From CADCUY01 sp964242735 (GTDB taxonomy: Bacteria; Actinomycetota; Actinomycetes; Actinomycetales; Quadrisphaeraceae): a stretch of 35,851 nt of DNA. Made by a program: the position numbers and the translations under genes. Within the stretch, counting starts at the first letter, position 1, and each line of letters opens with the position of its first letter. Below, in pieces: positions 1-6,231 of this stretch. Location: contig CAXTAK010000023.1 in the NCBI GenBank assembly GCA_964242735.1, positions 1 through 35,851 on the forward strand, read 5' to 3'. The notes beneath the pieces were generated by a model. That model worked only from the letters and a program-made list of their open reading frames with translations, did not search any database and had not been told where the DNA came from.

Positions 1-151
1 CGGGGGAGGCGCCGAACTCCAGACCCGACACCGCTCGACGCCACTGGGCTCGACTCCGGGTGCAGGCATGCTGCGCCACCTGCACCGGTCGGGCCTGGCA
101 CCACCGTCGCGGACCCGCCTGGGTCGGTCGCGGCCGGAACCTGGGGACTGC

Positions 152-646
152 CTACGAGGCGCGGGCAGCCTCGCGCCGCGCCAGGTCCGCGTCGACGCGG
201 GCCCGCAGGGCGTCCCTGCGCTCCACCTGCTCCTCGGTCACCAGAGGGATCGCGAACCCGCCCGCCTGCCTCGGCGCCGGCTCTGTCTCGGCATCTGCCA
301 CGGACCACGCATCGGCAGCAGCCCCTACCGCCTCGACGGACGTGTCCGAGTCGTCGATGTCTGCGACGGGCGTCAAGGCGACCTTGCCACGGGGCGCCCA
401 GTCGATCACAGCAGCGATGCGCTCGTCTCCCTCGAGCACGCCGAGGACGTCGTCAGGAGGACCGCTGGCGCCATCCCTCACGTCGAGGAACGGCTCGCGG
501 TGCCGGACGAGAAGGCGGCGAAGGGTCCAGGGGTGACCCTTGGTCGATGACGAGCGGTCATCGGACTGATCGAGGTCGACCGCGGGGAGCTCGTCGTCCG
601 CGGCGGTAGCCGCTGGGTAGCGGACTGGCCGGTCAGGGGTGCTCAT
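152..646 (-). CDS. Hypothetical acidic protein, 164 aa
   Basis: I do not recognise a family. The product is soluble-looking and acidic, with no membrane segment or signal peptide. Its middle (about residues 50-80) alternates charged and hydrophobic residues in the manner of a small alpha/beta fold, and the C-terminal 30 residues (EEQVERRDALRARVDADLARRE) look like an amphipathic helix or coiled coil. The ATG overlaps the stop of the upstream gene (643-1131) in an ATGA, so the two are probably translationally coupled and act together. High G/C at third positions supports real coding. Function unknown. Confidence 0.65.
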   Translation of the reverse strand: MSTPDRPVRYPAATAADDELPAVDLDQSDDRSSSTKGHPWTLRRLLVRHREPFLDVRDGASGPPDDVLGVLEGDERIAAVIDWAPRGKVALTPVADIDDSDTSVEAVGAAADAWSVADAETEPAPRQAGGFAIPLVTEEQVERRDALRARVDADLARREAARAS

Positions 647-1131
647 GCGGCCTCCGTCAGGTCCTGGAACGCTTCGATCAACCCCCTCACAGCCTGCACC
701 TCCAGGTCGGTGACCGCTTCGGCGTGCAGGCGCTCAAGGAGGTCCAGGACCAGGTCGGTGGTCGACCGGGCCTCCACCCGCTCGGCCGAGGCCCGGTCGT
801 AGATCCACGTCAGGGCCTCCCACCACCGCTCCTGACGGTCCTTCTCCCGCGCCCTCAGCGCCTCCTGGCGGGCGTGGCTGGCGTTCTGCCGGCTGGCGGA
901 ACACACCAGTCCGGCGGCGACGAGGGCCGCCAGCCCACCGAAGCCCGGGGAGAGCAGGAACAGCCCGACCTGGCTCTGCAGGAACTCTCCTGCGGGGGCC
1001 TCGTCCGCCGCGGTCAGCAGGTACCACCACGGCCCGGGCACGGGCGTCACCGCAGGACCCCGAGCACCCCCTCCACCGAGCTGCCGCCCGTCCTGCACCT
1101 GCACTCCGCCGGTCCGCACCGGCTCCGCCAT
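643..1131 (-). CDS. Hypothetical single-pass membrane protein with coiled coil, 162 aa
   Basis: The open frame extends further upstream, but that extension is Ser/Arg-rich and opposes the abi remnant, so I place the start at the ATG giving MAEPVRTGG; no clear Shine-Dalgarno is visible. Residues about 30-80 hold a Trp-rich stretch (GPWWYLL) and one hydrophobic segment (GFGGLAALVAAGLVCSA). A charged helix follows (SHARQEALRAREKDRQERWW), then a Leu-rich acidic C-terminus. It looks like an inner-membrane protein with a cytoplasmic coiled coil. It is first in a two-gene unit and divergent from a broken abortive-infection gene; small membrane proteins near defence genes are common, but a defence role here is only inference. 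Confidence 0.6.
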   Translation of the reverse strand: MAEPVRTGGVQVQDGRQLGGGGARGPAVTPVPGPWWYLLTAADEAPAGEFLQSQVGLFLLSPGFGGLAALVAAGLVCSASRQNASHARQEALRAREKDRQERWWEALTWIYDRASAERVEARSTTDLVLDLLERLHAEAVTDLEVQAVRGLIEAFQDLTEAA

Positions 1132-1202
1132 GTCAGTGCGCGAGCAGTTCCCAGCCCTCGGTGATCGTGCGGCGGCCGCGTCCTGCTCGGCCGCCGCGGG
1201 TG

Positions 1203-1221
1203 GCGCACCAGACTGGTGCGC
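1203..1221. promoter_or_regulatory. Perfect 19-bp inverted repeat, candidate operator
   Basis: GCGCACCAG-A-CTGGTGCGC is a perfect inverted repeat with 9-bp arms and a single-base centre. It lies in the gap between the leftward membrane-protein gene (start 1131) and the rightward abi remnant, overlapping the likely GTG start of the latter (1216). Arm length and position suit a dimeric repressor. No candidate regulator gene is adjacent. Confidence 0.4.
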
Positions 1222-1790
1222 GTGCCTCAACCACCGATCAGCGAGGAGGTCAGCGCCGCCCTCGCGCTCTTCTTCGCCGGTGACGGTCCCTCGGACGCCG
1301 CCCTGGGGAGCGTGTTCCTCGGCGCCGGACACGCCACGGACGACCCGTACACCGTGGCGAGGGCACACCGAACACGCGGGTGCGCACCCGCACCGTCCTC
1401 GGAGCAGCACGGCGCTGCCCAGCTGGGCCCGCACGCTCGTCGACGCCCTCCTGGTGCGACTACGGGTGCACGGCGGCCTCGACCCAGCCGCTGCGACCTG
1501 CGCCTCGCAGGCGACGGTGAGCACCCCCCAGCGGGCCTTCGCCCGCTGCGGCTGGTCCCTCGGCAACGAGGGGCTGCTCAGCGCACTGGGCGCCATCGAC
1601 CTGACCACCGGCGGCGGTGAGGCGCTCGAGGGACAGCTGCACCGCCTCCACCGCGCCACAGAGGACCCAGGCCAGCTGCTCGGGAGCGCCAAGGACCGTC
1701 TGGAGGCAGTCGCCGAGTTCGTCCTCGAAGAGCTCGAGCTCCGGTGCCGGCGACGGCGGACTTCGGCCAACTGTGGCACCCGGCCCCGCG
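1216..1790 (+). pseudogene. Abortive-infection (Abi_C-like) gene, broken by several frameshifts
   Basis: Pieces in three frames join into one recognisable protein. The N-terminus (PPISEEVSAALALFFAGDG, then DAALGSVFLGAGHATDDPY) reads from 1216 to about 1353. A short piece with NTRVRTRTVLGAARRCP follows in a second frame. From about 1420 to 1740 a third frame gives ARTLVDALLVRLRVHGGLDP and the hallmark DPGQLLGSAKDRLEAVAEFV. About 1743-1787, in another frame, gives PVPATADFGQLWH. From memory this order matches actinobacterial abortive infection family proteins (Abi_C, whose signature is LLGSAKELxEAxAK...VLxELG, then a DFxxLxxLA segment). At least three indels are needed to restore one frame, and the usual end is absent. 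Probably a dead defence gene. Confidence 0.6.
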
Positions 1791-1908
1791 GTCAGGTCCT
1801 GACGATCCGGCCTGGCGCCTGTCTCCTGCAGTTCCAGTCGCCGGTGACATGCGCCAGGGCGCCCGGCCAGGGTGGTTGCCCCGGCCGGGCGTCGTGGCGA
1901 CGCCGTGG

Positions 1909-2661
1909 TCACCCGCCGGTGACGGAGTCGACGAGCTGGAGCGCTTCCTGCGGGGAGCGCTGGAAGACGGGGTGCACGTCGCCGGTGGCCCCGACGTGCA
2001 TCTCCGGGTCCTCGGCCTCGAGCCCGTCGAGGATGGCCTGGGCGACCACGATCGGGGCGACTTCGGTGTCGGAGGCGACCTCCGCGGCGAAGGGCGAGTC
2101 GGTCAGGGGTGCCATGACCTCGAAACCCTCGATGGGTGACTCGGCCCTGCCCAGGACGAAGCGCAGCGTCTGGCACATGGAGTGCCGCGCGGCCTTGCTG
2201 GCGCTGTGCGTGGGCCGGCCCGCGTCCGGGACCAGGGCAGCCCCGGACGTGGTGATGATCCATCGCGGGGTCGGCCTGCTCGCGCAGCAGCGGCTCGAAG
2301 ACCTCGGTGAGCCGGACGGCGGAGAGGTGGTTGACGTCCATCTCCGCAGCGGCGTGCGCCACCGCGTCGTGGTCACCGAACATCTCGTGGGTGTTGTTGA
2401 CACCGGCGTTGAGGAACAGGACGTCGATGGCGGGTACTGGTCGCGGACGTGCTCGACCAGGGCGTCCACCTGGGCGGGGTCGGCGATGTCGCAGGCGTAC
2501 GGGTGGGCGTGCTGCAGGAGCGCGGCCACGCGGATCAGCCGGTCACCGTCGCGGGCGACCGTGATGACGGTGCTGCCGAGCGCGTCGAAGAGCTCCACGG
2601 CCCCCAGGCCGATGCCCGTGCCGGCTCCGGTGATGAGGATGGTGCGTCCGGTGGTCTTCAT
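1909..2661 (-). pseudogene. DltE-type short-chain dehydrogenase with two compensating frameshifts and a lost catalytic Tyr
   Basis: The ATG at 2661 begins a classical SDR (MKTTGRTILITGAGTGIG, with the TGxxxGxG dinucleotide site). Reading frame is lost near 2429-2434, where one base appears missing, and regained near 2260, where one base appears extra. Between these points the other frame encodes the expected IDVLFLNAGVNNTHE (NAG motif) and DVNHLSAVRLTEVFEPLLRE. After the second shift the original frame continues with IITTSGAALVPD and SASKAA to a normal end. The catalytic YxxxK reads HSASK (CAC where TAC is expected), so even a frame-corrected protein lacks the active-site Tyr. It lies next to the ABM gene on the same strand. 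Two indels plus an active-site change suggest real decay. Confidence 0.7.
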
Positions 2662-2995
2662 GCGCTGGCACCTCCGTGGTGGTCGGTCCGAGCAGTGGTG
2701 GCGTGCGGAGCGGTGCCGTGCAGGGCGAGGAGGGTGACGGTCTCGATCGGCTCCGCCAGCAGGGCGCACACCTCCTCGCTGGAGGCGGCGTGGCGGGCGG
2801 CGTCCTCGGGCTGCGACCACCGCTCCTCGATGTGGAACGACGTCCCGTCCTTCTCGGTGCGGTACACCTCGTGGGCCAGGTCGCCGGCTCGGTGGGGACC
2901 GTGGCCACGAGGACCTCGAGGCGGCCGGCGAGGTCGGCGGCGGCCACCTCGTCGGTGGCCGTGAGCCGACTCAGCAGCGCGACCCGGTCGCTCAC
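2658..2995 (-). pseudogene. Antibiotic-biosynthesis-monooxygenase (ABM/YgiN-like) protein, frameshifted
   Basis: A GTG at 2995 starts VSDRVALLSRLTATDE and continues to LVATVPTEP. One base appears missing near 2886-2890; in the next frame the protein resumes as GDLAHEVYRTEKDGTSFHIE, then ERWSQPEDAARHAASSEE, as in small ABM-domain proteins, which are dimeric ferredoxin-like folds of about 100 aa. Corrected length is about 112 aa. The stop overlaps the ATG of the following DltE-type SDR (2661), so the two formed one operon. The start overlaps in a GTGA the stop of a 29-codon SDR stub. It may be a one-base decay event or a residual sequencing error. Confidence 0.6.
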
Positions 2996-3081
2996 GGCGC
3001 CACCCCCACGCGGTGCTCGGCGGTGTGCCGCCCAGGACCGGTGGTCGTGCCCGTGACGACACAGTCCGTGGTCATGGTCAT
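2992..3081 (-). pseudogene. N-terminal stub of a short-chain dehydrogenase
   Basis: A 29-codon frame reads MTMTTDCVVTGTTTGPGRHT and then AEHRVGVAP before a stop. VVTGTTTGPGRHTAEH closely resembles the start of an SDR (TGTTTGIGRATAEH), including the TGxxxGxG nucleotide site, but the rest of the enzyme is missing. The stop overlaps the ABM start in a GTGA, suggesting a clean internal deletion that fused the SDR head to its own last codons. The call rests on about 16 residues, so it is tentative. Confidence 0.35.
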
Positions 3082-3151
3082 GTCGTGCCCATCGCGTCGT
3101 GATGCTCCGCTGTGGTGCGGTGATGGTGTGGGAGTGCGGTCGTGCTGCCGC

Positions 3152-3970
3152 TCAGTACGCGGTCTGGATGGCGAACTGCTCGCGCACGTCGGTGAGGAAG
3201 GCGTCCTCGTCCTGGGCCTTGCGCTGGGCGATCTTGGTGACCGCGTCCTCGCCCGCCGGGTAGCGGAGCTGGTCGGTGCCGTCGGTGGCCGCGGTCCAGA
3301 TCACCTCGGCGATCACCGAGCGCTCCGAGCCGCGGGCCTTGATGGGGGCGTAGGAGTCCCCGAAGGTGGACGTCAGGTGGCTGTACTCGGTCAGGGACTC
3401 GTCGCCGGCGATCTCGATCTTGAAGTCGGTCAGGACGTCACCTGGCTGGATGATCTTCACGCGGACCCCGAGCTCGCGGAGCTCGAAGCTCAAGGCCTCC
3501 GACATGCCCTCCACAGCCCACTTGGTGCCGTGGTAGAGGGTCCCGAGGGGGAAGGTGAGGACCCCGCCGATCGAGGAGATGTTGATGACCGTGCCGCTGC
3601 CGCGCTTCCGGAACTGGGGCAGGACCGCCTTGGTGGTCTCGAGGAGGCCGATGACGTTGGTCTCGAACTGGCGGCGGATCTGCTCGGTGGGGATGGTCTC
3701 CAGGGGTCCGTAGACCCCGAACCCGGCGTTGTTCATCAGGGCGTCGATCTGCCCGAACCGCTCGGTGCCAGCCGCGACGGCGTCGGCGATCGAGGCCGGG
3801 TCGGTGACGTCGAGGCGGGTCACGAGCACGTTGGGCAGGTTGACCAGGTCGGTCTCCTCCTCCGGGGAGCGCATCGTGGCGACCACGTTCCACCCCCGCT
3901 CCGCGAAGAGCTTGGCGGTCACCTGGCCGATACCGCTGGACGATCCGGTGATCATGATGGTGCTGGTCAT
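3152..3970 (-). CDS. SDR-family oxidoreductase, 272 aa
   Basis: An intact classical short-chain dehydrogenase. TGSSSGIG is at residues 8-15 (cofactor), NNAG at 80-83, the catalytic Ser pair at 132-133 and YHGTK at 146-150 (Tyr146, Lys150). The basic residue in ATMRSPEEE after beta-2 suggests NADP(H) preference. Length is normal for the family. The ATG at 3970 is preceded by a good AGGAGG about 8 bases upstream. It is divergent from a TetR regulator with an inverted repeat between them, so it is most likely the regulator's target. The substrate is unknown. Unlike the SDR-like sequences at 1909-3081, this copy is complete. Confidence 0.9.
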   Translation of the reverse strand: MTSTIMITGSSSGIGQVTAKLFAERGWNVVATMRSPEEETDLVNLPNVLVTRLDVTDPASIADAVAAGTERFGQIDALMNNAGFGVYGPLETIPTEQIRRQFETNVIGLLETTKAVLPQFRKRGSGTVINISSIGGVLTFPLGTLYHGTKWAVEGMSEALSFELRELGVRVKIIQPGDVLTDFKIEIAGDESLTEYSHLTSTFGDSYAPIKARGSERSVIAEVIWTAATDGTDQLRYPAGEDAVTKIAQRKAQDEDAFLTDVREQFAIQTAY

Positions 3971-4046
3971 GGGCGTGCCTCCTGAGCTCGTGGTGGGTGC
4001 TCCGAGGTCGCTCCGCTGTCGGACCGAGGTCCACGGCGTGCCTCGC

Positions 4047-4064
4047 TACCTATCTGACTAGGTA
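4047..4064. promoter_or_regulatory. Inverted repeat TACCTA-N6-TAGGTA, candidate TetR operator
   Basis: Perfect 6-bp arms separated by 6 bases lie between the divergent SDR (start 3970) and the TetR gene (start 4131). A second TAGGTA half-site is at 4115-4120, just upstream of the TetR start and touching its likely -10. The arrangement suits a TetR-family repressor controlling both itself and the SDR. Confidence 0.5.
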
Positions 4065-4118
4065 CTGATGAAGCTACACCTGGATGGGCGGTCGCACAAG
4101 ACTCACGAACCAGGTAGG

Positions 4119-4124
4119 TATCCT
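4119..4124 (+). promoter_or_regulatory. Candidate -10 element (TATCCT) of a leaderless TetR mRNA
   Basis: TATCCT ends six bases before the ATG at 4131, the usual distance from a -10 hexamer to the transcription start, and no Shine-Dalgarno sequence is present. It overlaps the TAGGTA half-site at 4115-4120, so bound repressor would block it. No convincing -35 is seen. Confidence 0.35.
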
Positions 4125-4130
4125 GATGGC

Positions 4131-4736
4131 ATGAGCCAGCCCGCGGTCCTCACCAGCAGGCAGCGCCAGTCCCGCGCCACCCAGGATCGGCTGCTCGCCG
4201 CGGCGTCTGAGGAGTTCTCCCGCTACGGGCTCGCCGGCGGGCGCGTGGACCGCATCGCTGCGGCGTCGATGTCGAACAAGCGCCTGATCTACATCTACTT
4301 CGGCGACAAGGACGGCCTCTTCGACGCCGTCGTCGCGCGGGACCTCGAGGCGATGCTGGAGGCGGTACCCCTGACGACACACGACCTGCCCGGCTACGCC
4401 GCCGCCCTGTTCGACTACCTCGAGGACCGCCCCGCGGTGCTGCGCCTCTACGCGTGGCGCAACCTCGAGCGCCTCGACGTCAGCGACCGCGAGAGGATCC
4501 TGTACGGGGACAAGATCGCCCAGATCGCCGACGGTCAGGCAGCCGGGTACATCAGCGAGGACACACCCACGGTGCTCCTGCTCGCCGCGGTCCTCGGCGT
4601 CGTCAGCGGCTGGGGCTTCGCCTCCCCCGCCCTGCGCGACGCCGCCGGCGGGGACGCCGACCGGGCCCTGCGCCGTGCAGCAGTGCACCACGCGGTCCAG
4701 CGGCTGACGTCCCCAGCGCCGGTGTCACCTCAGTGA
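4131..4736 (+). CDS. TetR/AcrR-family transcriptional regulator, 201 aa
   Basis: The N-terminal HTH follows the TetR pattern: RAATQDRLLAAASEEFSRYG-like helix 1 (here SRATQDRLLAAASEEFSRYG), GGRVDRIAAAS and NKRLIYIYFGDKDGLFDAVV for the recognition helix. The rest is helical and hydrophobic, as in TetR ligand-binding domains (LFDYLEDRPAVLRLYAWRNL). I chose the ATG at 4131 over an in-frame ATG 63 bases upstream because the added residues are not helical, would cover the operator region, and 4131 has a -10 at leaderless distance. It probably represses itself and the divergent SDR through the repeat at 4047-4064. The ligand is unknown. Confidence 0.85.
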   Translation: MSQPAVLTSRQRQSRATQDRLLAAASEEFSRYGLAGGRVDRIAAASMSNKRLIYIYFGDKDGLFDAVVARDLEAMLEAVPLTTHDLPGYAAALFDYLEDRPAVLRLYAWRNLERLDVSDRERILYGDKIAQIADGQAAGYISEDTPTVLLLAAVLGVVSGWGFASPALRDAAGGDADRALRRAAVHHAVQRLTSPAPVSPQ

Positions 4737-5124
4737 CCGCGCTCGAGCCCCACCTCGCTGACGTGGACGACGCAGTCCACCCCGTGAGACGTCCGTCCAG
4801 ACCGGGTGGTCCCTCGACCTGAGGCGTGCGTGGGAGCGGGAGCGGCGCGCCAGGGGACGTGGGGTCGTCACCCGTGGCGTTGGTCGAGCAGCTCGGAGAC
4901 GACGCCGCTCCACGCGGCGACGCTGGCAGCATCGACAGCCAGAAGTGGCAGCGACCGCACCCGCGCACGAGTGATGTCGTGTCGTCGACCGATCACCCGA
5001 CGATCCCTGCCCACCGGACCCGTCGGACCGGCCCTGATCGGCGCAGATCCGCTGTCGGTGGCGGTCTCAGATCCGATGCGGTCCGTCCTGGCCCACCGAC
5101 AGTGCCTGGCGACAGCGGCGATGC
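4737..5124. other. Gap without a recognisable gene
   Basis: About 390 bases between the TetR gene and the DinB remnant. A leftward open frame (4868-5257) crosses it, but its third-position G+C is clearly lower than in neighbouring genes and its product (Arg/Thr/Ser-rich) resembles nothing I know. I see no repeats, hairpins or tRNA here. It may be further decayed sequence. Confidence 0.4.
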
Positions 5125-5321
5125 GGCGGTCCGCTCGGCCGGGCCGCCTCGGCCGTCTGCTGCAGGCGGTCTTGGTGGTCCCGCCATCAAGCCCGGTCAG
5201 CCGGTGCCACGGCGTCCTTGCTGTCGCGGAGCCCGACCGCACCGTCGATCGGCTCACGGACGATGTCGGGGTGCCGGTCGGTCTCGGCGATCACGTGCAC
5301 CAGCACCCGGTGGTGAAGCCC
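5125..5321 (-). pseudogene. C-terminal remnant of a DinB/DUF664-type protein
   Basis: On the minus strand from about 5321 the sequence reads LHHRVLVHVIAETDRHPDIV, then REPIDGAVGLRDSKDAVAP. This matches my recollection of the end of DUF664/DinB-fold proteins (LRWVLVHMIEETARHAGHADxLREAIDG), including the conserved His and the REIDG segment. A TGA interrupts it at 5187-5189, after which WRDHQDRLQQTAEAARP continues in the same frame, as expected for the family's last helix. The N-terminal part is absent; the MarR gene's end takes its place. A decayed fragment, not expressed as a working protein. Confidence 0.45.
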
Positions 5322-5902
5322 CACGAGGTCTCCGCGCGACTCCCGTCAGGCGCTGGACACGTTGCCGGGGTGTCCACTCGGGGCGGGGCTGTCCGCGGTC
5401 CGGGGCACCAGGGTCTGGCGGTGGTGGCCATCGCGGCGCCGGTGGCGGCGAGGTAGCGGCGGGCCGCCTCGAGGTCCCTGCGGGTGAAGTGGTCCGTCGT
5501 GGCCCGGCTGCGTCGCCACAGGGGGGTGAAGAACTCCTCCGCCAGCGCCCGCCCGCTCGGGGAGCAGTGCAGGAAGATCTCGCGCCGGTCGGCGTCGTCG
5601 CGGACCCGGTTCACGTGACCAGCGCGCCCGAGGCGGTCCACCACCCCGGTGATCGCCCCCGAGGTCAGCCCGAGGTCCTCGGCCAGCGCTCCAGCGGTCA
5701 TAGGGGTCCCCCGCTCCTGGGCGACCACCACCCGGGTCAGGGCGTCGACGTCGGTGTGGTGCATCCCGTGCAGGGCCGCGAAGGCCCCCACCACCGTGGT
5801 GCCTCCCACGGCCAGCAGCTGGGTCAGGTGCACCAGCTCCCCTCTCGTGCTGCCCTCATCGGCCGGCACGCCGAACTCTTCACCGAAGCAGTGCTGCGGC
5901 AC
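5291..5902 (-). CDS. MarR-family transcriptional regulator, probable C-terminal frameshift
   Basis: The winged-helix core is clear: VDALTRVVVAQERGTPMTAG, LAEDLGLTSGAITGVVDRLG (recognition helix) and a wing with VNRVRDDADRREIFLHCSPSG. The dimerisation helix ends near MATTARP. After that the open frame gives a Cys/Trp/Pro-rich tail (PWCPGPRTAPP to GFTTGCWCT) unlike any MarR. One extra base near 5414-5418 would give LVPRTADSPAPSGHPGNVSS and a stop at 5346, a far more natural end, so a one-base deletion or sequencing error is likely. The start is uncertain: GTG at 5902 has no Shine-Dalgarno sequence, and a later GTG before ADEGSTRGEL is possible. The target is unknown. Confidence 0.75.
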   Translation of the reverse strand: MPQHCFGEEFGVPADEGSTRGELVHLTQLLAVGGTTVVGAFAALHGMHHTDVDALTRVVVAQERGTPMTAGALAEDLGLTSGAITGVVDRLGRAGHVNRVRDDADRREIFLHCSPSGRALAEEFFTPLWRRSRATTDHFTRRDLEAARRYLAATGAAMATTARPWCPGPRTAPPRVDTPATCPAPDGSRAETSWGFTTGCWCT

Positions 5903-6231
5903 ACCGGCCCGAGCCGCTGACCTGCAGAGCAGCCGCGGGCGCGGTGTCGATCACCGCGTGCCGCTGGGGGCCCCTCGTGCGGGGTCGTGGTCCGAGAGCC
6001 GACGGGGGCGTCGTCGTCGCACGGTCGCGACCGAGCTCGCGAGTCGGACCTCACGGCCGAGGGCTCTGCGACCCCTCGACGCCCAGGTCCTCCGCAAGGA
6101 GCTCCTGGGCGCTGCGTACGCCTGCGATCTGGCCAGCACTCGAGGGCGCCGTGGACACCCGTCGAGGGCACCATCGACGATCTCGCCCGCGACACCGCGG
6201 TGTCGACACCGAGGAGGATGACGAGCCCGGC
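5903..6231. other. Gap without a recognisable gene
   Basis: About 330 bases between the MarR gene and the 3-prime end of the EAL-LOV-GGDEF gene. Short frames on both strands (for example RPLDAQVLRKELLGAAYACD on the plus strand near 6070-6135) look partly protein-like, but I cannot assign them. The only distinct structure is the palindrome at 6190-6205. Confidence 0.4.
6190..6205. terminator. Perfect 16-bp palindrome, possible terminator stem
   Basis: CGACACCGCGGTGTCG is self-complementary and lies 27-42 bases beyond the stop of the leftward EAL-LOV-GGDEF gene, where a terminator would be. With a 4-base loop it gives a 6-bp G+C-rich stem. There is no U-tract, so the call is weak; it could instead be a protein-binding site. 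Confidence 0.25.

Noticed and set aside
3023..3985. Plus-strand open frame of 320 codons opposite the SDR
   Set aside because: Its product (Gly/Asp/Leu/Val-rich) is the mirror of the SDR codons and has no start signal; the minus strand has a Shine-Dalgarno sequence and all SDR motifs.
4868..5257. Possible transposase or hypothetical gene on the minus strand
   Set aside because: Third-position G+C is well below that of neighbouring genes, no DDE or other transposase motif is visible, there are no terminal inverted repeats, and the DinB remnant in another frame explains its upstream half better.
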